A stretch of 64,000 nt of DNA from Macrotis lagotis (Eukaryota > Chordata > Mammalia > Peramelemorphia > Peramelidae): NCBI RefSeq assembly GCF_037893015.1, contig NC_133666.1:625557464-625621463 (forward strand). Direction: 5' to 3'. Position numbers and translations under genes: made by a program. Within the stretch, counting starts at the first letter, position 1. The number at the start of each line of letters is the position of its first letter. Below the pieces are notes generated by a model. It was not told where the DNA came from and made no database searches. It saw nothing but the letters and a program-made list of their open reading frames with translations. Positions 55,786 through 64,000 of the stretch are shown one piece after another.

Positions 55786-56285
55786 GACAAATGTTGGAGG
55801 AGATATAGGGAAAATGAGACATTAATGCTCTGTTGGAGGAGTTGTGAAATGGTTCAACAGTTCTGAGGAGCAATTTGGAACTAGGCCCAAAGGGCTTTAA
55901 AACCATTCCTATCATTTGACCTCACAATGCCACCAAAAGAGATGAAAAACCGGGAGGAAAAGGATCTATCTATCTATCTATAAGGCTATTTATTGTAGCT
56001 CTTTTCGGGTGGCAAGGAATTGGAAATTGAGGAGATATCCATCAGTTGGGGAATGGTTGAACAAAATGTGGTATACGGTTATGAGGGAATGTTATTCTGC
56101 TAGAAGAAATTATATAGATGCAATAGGAAATGTACTCTATACAAAATAACAGCAATATTGTAGGATGGTCAACAGTGATCATCTTTTTCTCAGCAATTCC
56201 ATGACCCAAGACAACTCTAAAAGACTTACAATAAAGAATACTATCCATCCTCCAAAATAAATAAATAAACAAGCAAACGAAAAAG
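55786..56285 (+). mobile_element. Old L1 ORF2 C-terminus
   Basis: Decayed sense frame resembling L1 ORF2 near its end: GAAATGGTTCAACAGTTCTG, GGCAAGGAATTGGAAATTGA, CATCAGTTGGGGAATGGTTG, GGAATGTTATTCTGCTAGAA. A (CTAT)n tract lies at 55964-55982. Confidence 0.75.
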
Positions 56286-56769
56286 TTCATTTTCTATATT
56301 TTGATTATTTTCATCAATTTTAATGTCTTCTCCCAAAGTAACCTACCCTTTATCCAGTGCATACCATTTACATACTTAGTGACTTGCAGATGGTTTATAT
56401 CCTCTAGAATGTTGCTGTTGTTTGTCTTTTGTTCTCAAAGAAGCTGGAATTGCTTTACCTTTCTTCAGCTACTCAGGATTTGGCACAATGCCAGGTGGCA
56501 CTTGTTTAATACTTAATAAAAGCTTACTCACCTGAAATCCTAATCTTCAAAGTACACAACAATAAGTTTCAAATCAATGCAAGGAAATCATAAGAAATAG
56601 CTTCATTCTTAATCCCAGATTATTTGAAATAAGAATGTAAATTGAGCAGTTACTTTAATCCAAACAGGAAAAAGCTGAAGAATCCAAAGGCACCGAGAAT
56701 CTATACTTAACATAAATTCCAGAAGGGTCCTTAATAATAAAATAGCAAAGGTAATGTTAATGTCTCGAA
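56286..56769. other. No gene recognised
   Basis: Contains a possible antisense RTE-type SINE tail at 56410-56460 (TTGTTTGTCTTTTGTTCTCA); otherwise unassigned. Confidence 0.4.
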
Positions 56770-56924
56770 TTTTTTTTTTTAGATTTTGGCAAGGCAAATG
56801 AGGTTAAGTGGCTTGCCCAAAGCCACACAGCTAGGTAATTATTAAGTGTCTGAGACCGGATTTGAACCCAGGTACTCCTGACTCCAGGGCCAGTGTTTTA
56901 TCCACTGTACCACCTAGCTGCCCC
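56770..56924 (-). mobile_element. WSINE1-type SINE
   Basis: Antisense full-length copy, poly(T) at 56770-56780, head GTACCACCTAGCTGCCCC. Confidence 0.94.
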
Positions 56925-57149
56925 TCAAATTATTTTTAAAAGAAAGTGAGATTTGGGGAAGAAAGTCAATAAAAGGTGAGAGAGAGTTGTTTTTCCAGTC
57001 TAAAACAATTTAGGAGATTCTCAGGAGGGCATCTGTAACACAGGGTTGAGTGCAAGCCTAGACCTTGACAGGAACACCTATGGTAGGTCTTGGAGGCAGC
57101 CATGAGAGCAGATGCAGCTTCAGGTAAAATAGAAAACACTTCTTGGAAG

Positions 57150-57560
57150 TGAACCCAATTGAAAACTCCCAGAAATATTAGAGTCAAATTCCAGTGCTTC
57201 CAAATCAAGGAGAAAATACTTCAAATAGTCAGAAAGAAGCAATTCAAATATCATGAAACCACCTTTAGGATCACAAGATTTAGCAACTTCCATGTTAAAG
57301 AAGTGGAAGATTTGGAAGATGATATTTTGGAGGGTAAAAGGTACTAGGATTATAATTTAGAATAACTACCCAGCAAAACTGAGTATAATCCTTCTGGAGG
57401 AAAATGATATTTAATGAAATAGTGGACTTTTGAGCATTCCTGATGAAAAGATCAGTTCAGAATAGAAAATATGAGATTCAAACAGAAAATTCAAGAGAAG
57501 CTTAAAAAAGAGGTATTGCATTATGTCTTGGTGACCATAATTAGAAAATTTTTAGCATGA
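57150..57560 (+). pseudogene. Old L1/HAL1-like ORF1 fragment
   Basis: A frame at 57159-57347 reads KTPRNIRVKFQCFQIKEKIL and RKKQFKYHETTFRITRF, the ORF1p RRM-CTD junction. It continues in broken form through AACTACCCAGCAAAACTGAG. It is much more diverged than the intact copy at 59739. Confidence 0.75.
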
Positions 57561-57639
57561 ACCCTTTGAGACCAGCATTGTGAATTCCAAAGAAAATTAT
57601 GAAGCACTAAATGGAAACCATAATGATCTTACACTATTA

Positions 57640-58065
57640 ATCTAATGGTAAACTAGAGGGCATACAGAGAGGGCTCAGCAGAATGATAGAGGACCTCAAG
57701 ACCATGCCATATGAATTAACAGAACTGCTGATATTTAAGCTAAAGAAGAGAAATTTTTAACAGGGGATGTAGAAGCTGAGTTCAAGTGTTTAAAGTGATA
57801 TCATGAAAAAGAGGAATTAGGCTTGTTCTACCGAACTCCAGAGGGAAGGCTTGATGTCAGGAAAAGCTTCTTAATAATTGGAACTATCCCTAAACACCAT
57901 GCATTGCCTTAGTAAATGGGGAAGTTCCATTTTCCTGGAGTTTTTCAGACAAAAGTGGGGTGACAACTTTGTTGAATATGTTGTAGAGGAAATTCCTTCT
58001 AAGGTTAGTATTCAACTAGATGTTATCAAGGGCCCCACCAACTTTGAAATTCTGTGAGTACAGAA
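57640..58065 (+). mobile_element. CR1/L3-like LINE ORF2 end
   Basis: AATGATAGAGGACCTCAAGA, CCATATGAATTAACAGAACT, GTGTTTAAAGTGATATCATG, TGATGTCAGGAAAAGCTTCT and CACCAACTTTGAAATTCTGT follow an ancient CR1-type repeat whose protein reads R(R/L)RGD...LF...FR...WN.LP. Assignment by memory. Confidence 0.55.
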
Positions 58066-58354
58066 GAATTACAGATGTGTTCCAGTAAAGTTTACAACTT
58101 AAAAAAATGTGTAAAGCAAGTATATTCCTCCATTAAATTCTATTATAAAATAAAAAAGGAAGTGAACATACTTAGACTGGAATTTCAAAGTACTCTTTGA
58201 ATTTGATGGCATACACCCAAGTAATAGAACAACAATAGCAAAACAGATTAATTTTTTTAAAATTACTGGCATCTACTGTAGCTATCATGAATGAATATAT
58301 CCACCTTCACCCTGTATTTGACAGAGATCGATAAAGCATCTCAGCAACTGCAAA

Positions 58355-58510
58355 CAAGTCAAAACAGCAAGCATTTAATTAATACTTGCTAAGTGCAAAG
58401 CCACTGTGCTAAGCCCTGGATTTACAAATAAGAGTACAAAATTCCAATCTTGGTCTTCAAAGAAGTTACATTTTAATGGAGGAAGACAGTACATTGTAAG
58501 GAGCTGAAAA
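58355..58510 (+). mobile_element. L2/MIR-type 3' tail fragment
   Basis: AACAGCAAGCATTTAATTAA, CACTGTGCTAAGCCCTGGAT, AAGAAGTTACATTTTAATGG: conserved L2 3' end. Confidence 0.7.
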
Positions 58511-58976
58511 GATGGAGTAGAAATTACCCCCATGGGAGTAATGGGAGCAGAGTTCAGAGAGTCAGAAGAGCCAGGAAAACCAAGAAGGATGGTTGTCCAG
58601 GACCATACTTTAAAATACAAGTTCCAGAAAGAATCCATCAATAGGAGAAGAGGACCAAAATCATGGAGGAAATTTCCAGAATAAGAAGGCAAATGAAATA
58701 TTGGTGAGAGTCCATGATGCCCAGAGTCAAGGACAAAGCAGTGTGTGGGTCACAGTTGTTGCCAATGAAAGGACCAAAGGAGGAAAAGTAGGGTTATATA
58801 AGAATACCTCTAGAGCTATCATGAAATAAAAGACCTGAGAAAACTATTACAAACATGTGGAAAAAATATTGGAAGATTATGTCAATATCCAACTGGTTGG
58901 CACATTAGAAAGTTTGAACATCAAACTGCTCAATTAAAGGCAAGGAAAAAGAAACCTGAGATGAAGTTAGGAAAAC
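58511..58976. other. No gene recognised
   Basis: Purine-rich unassigned flank of the HAL1-like element. Confidence 0.4.
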
Positions 58977-58986
58977 AAAAGTACTG

Positions 58987-59738
58987 GGGGCCGAGCCAAG
59001 ATGGCGATATGAAGGGATCCAGTCTTAGGAGCTCTCTGATAAAAACTCATAAACTAAGGACTCTAACTAAACTTTCGAGAGACAGAACCCACAAAGGGAC
59101 CCAGTGAGGCAGTTCTCCTACTAAAGGTAACCTGGAAAAGAGCAGAAAGGCTCTGCTCCCCCGGGGTCGGAGGGGTGGCCCGCCAGAGGGGTGGCCCACC
59201 AGAGCCAAAGAACTTCAGCCTCCCAGAGGCAGCCCCAGGGCACTGGGAGCCGCAGCTCACAGCAGCAGGGGGAGTCTCCTGAGCTGCACCCTGGGGAGCA
59301 GCGGGCACAAAGTGGGGGAACAGCAGGGGACCTCTGCCAGAGCAAGCACATGGAGCCCAGCCCTCAGGGCACACAGTGAGCAGCTTGGTCTTTCAGCAGC
59401 CCAGATCCCAAAACAGAAGCAGGCAGAGCCGGTAAGCAGGAGCCACCAGGGCATGAGCCCATTGAGCTGAGGGAGAGGAGTGAAGAGAGAGAGACTGCTG
59501 AGCTCTGTCCTCTGCCCCTGGAACTGGACTCTGGGGCTCTGACCACATTCAGATCCTAATTGCAGTCTAGGCCCCCCCATAGAACAACAGGGCCACCCCA
59601 CCTCGCCCCGTGGCAGAGGGGGGCGCTTATGGTCATTCAAAGACCAGGAGGGAGGACAGAACCTCACACACTGAGACCCTTGTGGGAGTGTCCCAAAAGC
59701 TCAGGAAGCACCCTAAAAAACAGGCTTAGACTGGGAAA
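58987..59738 (+). promoter_or_regulatory. HAL1-like 5'UTR with YY1-like motif
   Basis: CCAAGATGGC at 58996-59005, within 20 bp of the 5' edge as in L1. The rest is GC-rich (CAGCCCTCAGGGCACACAGT and so on) and likely carries the internal promoter. Antisense frames of 60-136 codons are probably compositional. Confidence 0.65.
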
Positions 59739-60851
59739 ATGAACAAGCAAAGAAACAAGAGGAAGACCATTGAGAAATATTTTGTAAATGAGCCCAAGAA
59801 GGATCAAAATACTCAGTCTGAAGATGAGGAAGCACAAGCTCCTGCATCTAAAGACTGCAAGAAAAACAGAAATTGGGCTCAGGCTATGATAGAGCTCAAA
59901 AAAGACTTTGAAAATCAAATTAGGGAGTTGGAAGAAAAACTGGAAAAAGAAAGGAGAGAGATGCAGGAAAAACATGAAAATGAAGTCAGCAGCTTAGTCA
60001 AGGAAATCCAAAAAAATGCTGAAGAAATTAGCATGCTAAAAAACAGCTTAGGTCAAATGGATAAAACAGTCCAAAAAGTTATTGAGGAGAAGAATGCTTT
60101 AAAAAGCAAAATTGGCCAGATGGAAAAAGAGATAAGAAAACTCTCTGAGGAGAACAAATCCTTCAGACAAAGAATAGAATTCAGGGAGATTGATGAATTT
60201 AACAGAAATCAGGAATCAATACTTCAAAACCAAAAAAATGAAAAATTAGAAGAAAATGTGAAATATCTCATTGAAAAAACAACTGATATGGAAAATAGAC
60301 TTAGGAAAGATAATTTAAAAATTATTGGAATACCTGAAAGTCATGATCAGGAAAAGAGCCTTGACATCATTTTCAAAGAATTTCTACAGGAAAATTGCCC
60401 TGATATTCTAGAAGCAGAGGGCAAAATAGGAATGGAGAGAATCCACCGATCCCCCCGAGAAAGAGATCCCAAAAAACCAACCCCCAGGAATATTATAGCC
60501 AAGTTCCAGAACTCCCAAGTCAAAGAGAAAATATTACAAGCAGCCAGAAGGACACAGTTCAAATATCATGGAGCTGCAGTCAGGGTCACACAGGACTTAG
60601 CAGCAACTACATTGGAAGCTCGTAGGGCTAGGAATACAATATACCAGAAGGCAAAAGAGCTTAGAATGCACCCAAGAATGAACTACCGAGCAAGGCTGAA
60701 TGTCCTCTTCCAGGGAAAAAGATGGACTTTCAATGGACCAGGGGAATTTCAGAGGTTCCTTTTGGAATGGCTAGAGCTGAACAGAAGGTTTGATCTTCAG
60801 ATACAGGACTCAGGTGAAGCATGGAGATTGGAGGAGAGGGGGGAAATATGA
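59739..60851 (+). CDS. HAL1/L1-type ORF1 protein, intact (370 aa)
   Basis: An uninterrupted frame for an L1 ORF1p-like RNA-binding protein, which trimerises on retroelement RNA. Seen: basic N-terminus (MNKQRNKRKTIEKYF); coiled coil at about 50-190 (KDFENQIRELEEKLEKERRE, MLKNSLGQMDKTVQ, KIGQMEKEIRKLSEENK); RRM from about 190 (NLKIIGIPE at 192-200, MERIHRSPRERDP, TPRNIIAKF at 248-256); C-terminal domain (YRARLNVLFQGKRWTF at 316-331, ELNRRFDLQI). Human L1 ORF1p has 338 residues, so this one is slightly longer, mostly in the coiled coil. No ORF2 follows. The first ATG is preceded by GGGAAAATGAAC, with A at -3. Confidence 0.93.
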   Translation: MNKQRNKRKTIEKYFVNEPKKDQNTQSEDEEAQAPASKDCKKNRNWAQAMIELKKDFENQIRELEEKLEKERREMQEKHENEVSSLVKEIQKNAEEISMLKNSLGQMDKTVQKVIEEKNALKSKIGQMEKEIRKLSEENKSFRQRIEFREIDEFNRNQESILQNQKNEKLEENVKYLIEKTTDMENRLRKDNLKIIGIPESHDQEKSLDIIFKEFLQENCPDILEAEGKIGMERIHRSPRERDPKKPTPRNIIAKFQNSQVKEKILQAARRTQFKYHGAAVRVTQDLAATTLEARRARNTIYQKAKELRMHPRMNYRARLNVLFQGKRWTFNGPGEFQRFLLEWLELNRRFDLQIQDSGEAWRLEERGEI

Positions 60852-61315
60852 GGGACTTAATGAGGATGAACTGCATGTATAGAAAAATGATAATGATAAT
60901 ATTCATATGAACCATCTCAGTTAATAGAGCAGGTAGAGGGAGCTTTGATAGTTGAAGCACAGGAGAAAGCTGAATTTGAAGATAAAATATGGTGTAAAAA
61001 TGGAGTCAATAGGAAAAAAAGGAAAATGGAATGGGAGAAAGAAAAAGGAGAGGGGGAATAGTCCAAGATATTTCACATAATAAGATTTTTTTTATTACAA
61101 TGAGCTATTGCAATGATATGGAAGGGGGGAGGCAAGGGGGAATGAGGGAACCTTTTCTCTCATCAGAGATGGCTAGGAGAGGAAACAGCAAATATATTCA
61201 ATGGGGTATAGACAACTGGAGTAAGAAGGAGGGGGAAGCAGGGGGAAGGGGAGGGGATGTGAATAAAGGAGGAGAGGATGGACCATGGGGGGACAGTGGT
61301 CAAATATAACAATTA

Positions 61316-61470
61316 TCTTTTTTACTTCTTGCAAGGGACTGGGATTTGATGGCCTGCCCAGGACCATAGAGCCAGGTGGATTCTGGGCCTAAGAGGTGGT
61401 ATGGGGGCTCAGGGCTTCTTGGCCCCAGGACCAGGGATCTGTCTGCTGTGCCACTCAGTGACCCTACAGC
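61316..61470 (-). mobile_element. Diverged antisense SINE-like segment 1 in HAL1 3' region
   Basis: TTCTTGCAAGGGACTGGGAT to CTGTGCCACTCAGTGACCC follows antisense WSINE1 order (GCAAGGC..., GGC.TGCCC, head CCACTG.GCCACCTAG) but differs far more than independent copies in this window. Confidence 0.65.
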
Positions 61471-61682
61471 AGAGTCAGAGTGAAAGGAGAGAGAAAATAG
61501 AGTACGTGGTAGTGGAGAAATAAGAAAGGAGGGAGTTGTGATCAGCAATGGCAACCTTGGAAAAATATGGAAGTAACTTTTGTGATGGACTTATCATAAA
61601 GAATGTGATCCACCCACGACAGAGTTGATGGTGTTGGAACAAAGACTGAAGCACATCTTTTGTTATTATTATTTGGGGGAGG

Positions 61683-61816
61683 GTGCAGGGCAAGTGGGGC
61701 TGGGTGGCCTGCCTGGGGCCACATAGCAGGGTGATCTTTGGGTGTCTGGGGTCAAATTCGAACCCAGGTGCTCCTGGCTCAAGGGCCAATGCTCTGTCTG
61801 CCACCCAGCCACCCCT
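61683..61816 (-). mobile_element. Diverged antisense SINE-like segment 2
   Basis: GCAGGGCAAGTGGGGCTGGG, CTGGGGCCACATAGCAGGGT, TCAAATTCGAACCCAGGTGC, CAATGCTCTGTCTGCCACCC: same order and orientation as segment 1. Confidence 0.7.
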
Positions 61817-61876
61817 ACTATTATTACTATTTTATTTTATTTTGGGTCGGGATTTTTTGGGGTTTTTTTTTTCTTC

Positions 61877-62011
61877 TTTTTGGTTTTTGCAGGGCAGTGG
61901 GGATCGGGTAGCTTGCATGTGGGTGATTATTGGGTTTACGAGGCTGCATATGGACTCGGGTGCTCGTGGCTCCAGGGCTGGTGCTTTGTCCATTGCGCCA
62001 CCTGGCCATAC
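61877..62011 (-). mobile_element. Diverged antisense SINE-like segment 3
   Basis: GGTTTTTGCAGGGCAGTGGG, CGGGTGCTCGTGGCTCCAGG, CATTGCGCCACCTGGCCATA: third antisense segment, again strongly diverged, with G-rich changes. Confidence 0.7.
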
Positions 62012-62111
62012 CTACAATTATTACTATTATTTTTTTATTTTAATTTTTTTCTCTCCCCTTTACTTTTTTCGCCCAAGCAAGTCTATCTATATTCATGGGG
62101 GGAGGGGTAAT

Positions 62112-62129
62112 TTGTTTACTTGTAAACAA
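62112..62129 (+). repeat. Perfect short hairpin near HAL1 3' end
   Basis: TTGTTTAC and GTAAACAA are perfect inverted repeats around a 2-base TT centre. It lies about 60 bp before the A-rich end and could form a stem in the RNA. Confidence 0.75.
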
Positions 62130-62485
62130 GTATATTTTATTAATGTAAAAAAAAATTTGTACAAAATGAGAATAAAAAATAAATTAAAAAAAAAGTACTG
62201 CAAAAATATACCTTTGACCCACAATTTAGAAGCAAAAGCCAAAAAGTTAAAATACAAAGAATCAAACAAATAATTTTATATGAATCAAAAACTATATGGT
62301 TGCACTGTGCTGGGTTCACCTGTCCAATCCACATTATTACTGGCAGGTTAGGTCCCCAGAAAGTTGACTGCTACTACTTTCAGGGTTCTTCTAAAGGGTA
62401 ATCCTGGAGATAATTATCCTCCTAACACTAGCTCACAACTACCACTGGTATATGTCTTTTCAACAATTGTCTATTAGATTCAGTT

Positions 62486-62633
62486 AGGTTTTTTTAAAAT
62501 TTAAGGCAATGGGGTTAAGTGACTTGCCTAAGGTCACCAGCTAGGCAATTATTAAGTGTCTGAGGCCACATTTGAACTCAGGTACTCCTGACTCCAGGGC
62601 CGATGCTCTATCCACTGTACTACCTAGCTGCTT
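62486..62633 (-). mobile_element. WSINE1-type SINE
   Basis: Antisense copy with CAGTTAG on both sides (ATTCAGTTAG before, TTCCAGTTAG after). Head CTGTACTACCTAGCTGC is slightly altered. Confidence 0.92.
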
Positions 62634-62639
62634 CCAGTT

Positions 62640-63029
62640 AGTACTTTAACAAAGGTATTTAATCAATTGACATAACAAGAAAGCAGTTACATATCATTTC
62701 CCTTAAGACTAGGAACGCATGTTCTCACAAACACACAAAATCATAGAGAAAAGAATGAACATTAGTATAAAGTACAAAGGAAGAAAGACATATTCAAGAA
62801 ACACATGTGGCCAAGGGGCCTCTGGGAATTCAAGTCTTCAACCAATGTCCTTTTTTACTTTTGGAGGTCCTGACCAAATTTACTGTGAGCCATAGTGTCA
62901 GAGATGAACAATTCACTCAGCTTGTCTGGCTCCTCACAGGCAGGGCATTTTTTCTAGTTGGGTAGCTCTGAAGGGTTGAGTCAATCTTGTAAAGATTAGT
63001 AACTGAAAGACAAGAAGTCATAATGTATG
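62640..63029. other. No gene recognised
   Basis: Unassigned AT-rich sequence. Confidence 0.4.
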
Positions 63030-63155
63030 AAAGAATTTATTTCTCTTTACTGTACATATTTATTGCAAAGTTTTTTGATTTTCTTTTCCAGTTGGGGGGG
63101 AGGGAAGATGAGAAAAAAAATAAAATTTTGTTCCTTGAAAAAATAAATTAAAAGC
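63030..63155 (+). mobile_element. Possible L1 3' end fragment
   Basis: CAGTTGGGGGGGAGGGAAGA followed by A-rich AAATAAAATTTTGTTCCTTG. Resembles a sense L1 3'UTR end; weak. Confidence 0.4.
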
Positions 63156-63880
63156 AAAAAGTGAAAAATGTCAAAGTCCCTATCTTTTCACTTTTGCTGA
63201 ACTCTCACCAAGGCACCTCCTTTTGCTTATTCTATTCAGGTTTTGGAAGGAAAGAAATTAGATCACAGAGAGAACCCACTGCCCTTTGCCCTGCCCATAA
63301 CACTGCCTTCTTATCCTCAATCTGAAGGTGGGTTTAAGAGAACAAGCCCTATGCCTCACCATCTCTGTTTTATTCATAGCATTGCCTCACCCACTGGGTG
63401 GAACCACTATGATTCCAAGACAGAATTAGTGAATAATTCCTTTTTAACAGATTTTTATTATCTTTATTTTTCTATTGCCTACATATCACCACATATTGCT
63501 CCCCTACGCCTTTTTGGAGAATCTGCTTAAACAAAATTTAAAAAGAAAAAAAGAAAAGGAGGGGAAGAAAAGAAAAAAAAAGTCAGTTGGAACTATCAAA
63601 ACATTAAAAAAAAAATTCTGGCAGTAAATGCAATGTTCCATTCCCATAAACTCTGACCTCTGTAAAGAAGCAGAGTGAAGTGTCTTATAAATCTTTGCAA
63701 ACCAGAATTGTTCTTCTTTTTAAAAACAGACTTTTGTTACTCTATTTTCTCTTCATATTACCTAGAATTTCCCCAGGTCTCTTCTCTACTTTTCCCAAAT
63801 AACCATACTTAAAACAAGTTCTTTTAATAAGGAAAAAAATGCCCCAGGGACCATTGTGTTCTTCTCAGACAGAGTGAGTT
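63156..63880. other. No gene recognised
   Basis: A 95-codon frame (63243-63530, plus) shows no known domain. Several A-rich runs at 63540-63620. AT-rich and otherwise featureless. Confidence 0.4.
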
Positions 63881-63884
63881 ACTA

Positions 63885-64000
63885 CTGCTGCTGCTGCTGC
63901 TACTTTATTGTATGCCTGTGAAATCTGGACAGTTTTCCAGTGCCATGTCAGGAAACTGAATTGCTTCCATTTAAATTGATCTGAAGATCACCTGGCTGGA
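63885..64000 (+). mobile_element. RTE-like LINE fragment, cut by window edge
   Basis: After (CTG)5 at about 63886-63902 a sense frame reads LLYACEIWTVFQCHVRKLNC, matching a remembered RTE-type segment LLYACETWTVYQRHAKKLNH. Same family and region as the antisense copy at 19860-19900. Confidence 0.78.

Larger units (their letters stand above)
58987..62190 (+). mobile_element. Complete HAL1-like retroelement with intact ORF1
   Basis: Starts GGGGCCGAGCCAAGATGGCG and ends in poly(A)-like sequence. AAAAGTACTG lies on both sides (58977-58986 and 62191-62200), so the 3.2-kb unit inserted as one piece. Order: GC-rich 5'UTR (58987-59738), ORF1 (59739-60851), purine-rich spacer (60852-61315), three antisense SINE-like segments (61316-62010), hairpin (62112-62129), A-rich end. 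ORF2 is absent. HAL1 (half-L1) elements are known in mammals. This copy is probably young because its ORF1 is intact while every L1 in the window is broken. It presumably relies on L1-encoded reverse transcriptase. Confidence 0.85.

Noticed and set aside
61683-62273. 196-codon plus-strand frame in the HAL1 3' region
   Set aside because: It runs through antisense SINE-like segments and low-complexity Y/F-rich sequence, with no domain or homology that I recognise.
63243-63530. 95-codon plus frame as a gene
   Set aside because: No recognisable domain; flanked by A-rich decayed sequence.
1-64000. CRISPR arrays, phage defence systems or bacterial operons
   Set aside because: No regularly spaced short repeats with unique spacers and no prokaryotic coding density; the window is plainly mammalian repeat-rich DNA.

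Overview
This looks like nuclear DNA from a marsupial, most likely an Australian (australidelphian) lineage. It carries about twenty copies of one tRNA-headed, poly(A)-tailed SINE of the WSINE1 type, marsupial-style L1 and half-L1 (HAL1-like) elements, Mar1-type CORE-SINEs with RTE-like tails, RTE/BovB-like LINEs, and old L2, MIR and CR1/L3 debris. Family names come from remembered consensus sequences; no search was run. The species cannot be fixed from this window. There are no prokaryotic genes, no CRISPR array and no clear tRNA or rRNA gene.

Layout. 1-6456: a nearly complete but broken L1 on the minus strand, including its 5'UTR with a YY1-like site. 6457-14390: a stack of nested insertions in one old minus-strand L1 (further L1s, five SINEs, a full-length processed copy of NCK1, and an unidentified block of about 165 bp fused to the 5' end of an L1). 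14390-16080: an RTE/BovB-like LINE with a twin-primed SINE. 16080-21110: old L1, HAL1 and RTE-type debris. 21110-29300: quieter sequence with a three-copy diverged local duplication, L2 and MIR fragments, and a SINE split by a solo LTR. 29396-36381: a provirus on the minus strand with paired LTRs, a 4-bp target duplication, a Gln-like primer site, a polypurine tract and an integrase-like motif; it is a fossil. 36382-42800: old L1, L2 and two DNA transposon remnants, plus a long TC-rich microsatellite.

42804-44850 (minus) holds the only convincing host gene: an intact family 31 beta-1,3-galactosyltransferase-like Golgi enzyme in one coding exon. A plausible upstream exon ends exactly on an in-frame ATG, so the N-terminus may start across a splice junction. 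Its stop codon abuts a MIR element.

44850-58980 is again repeat-dominated, with an older HAL1-like element at about 46070-48475. 58987-62190 is the most interesting mobile element: a complete HAL1-like retroelement with target-site duplications, an intact 370-codon ORF1, no ORF2, and a 3' region holding three diverged antisense SINE-like segments and a hairpin. The window ends in a plus-strand piece of the RTE-like LINE also seen at 19255-20400.

The genes do not form a pathway. Apart from the glycosyltransferase, the window records retrotransposition: L1-type machinery plausibly moved the L1s, HAL1s, poly(A) SINEs and the NCK1 copy, and RTE-type machinery plausibly moved the Mar1-type SINEs.
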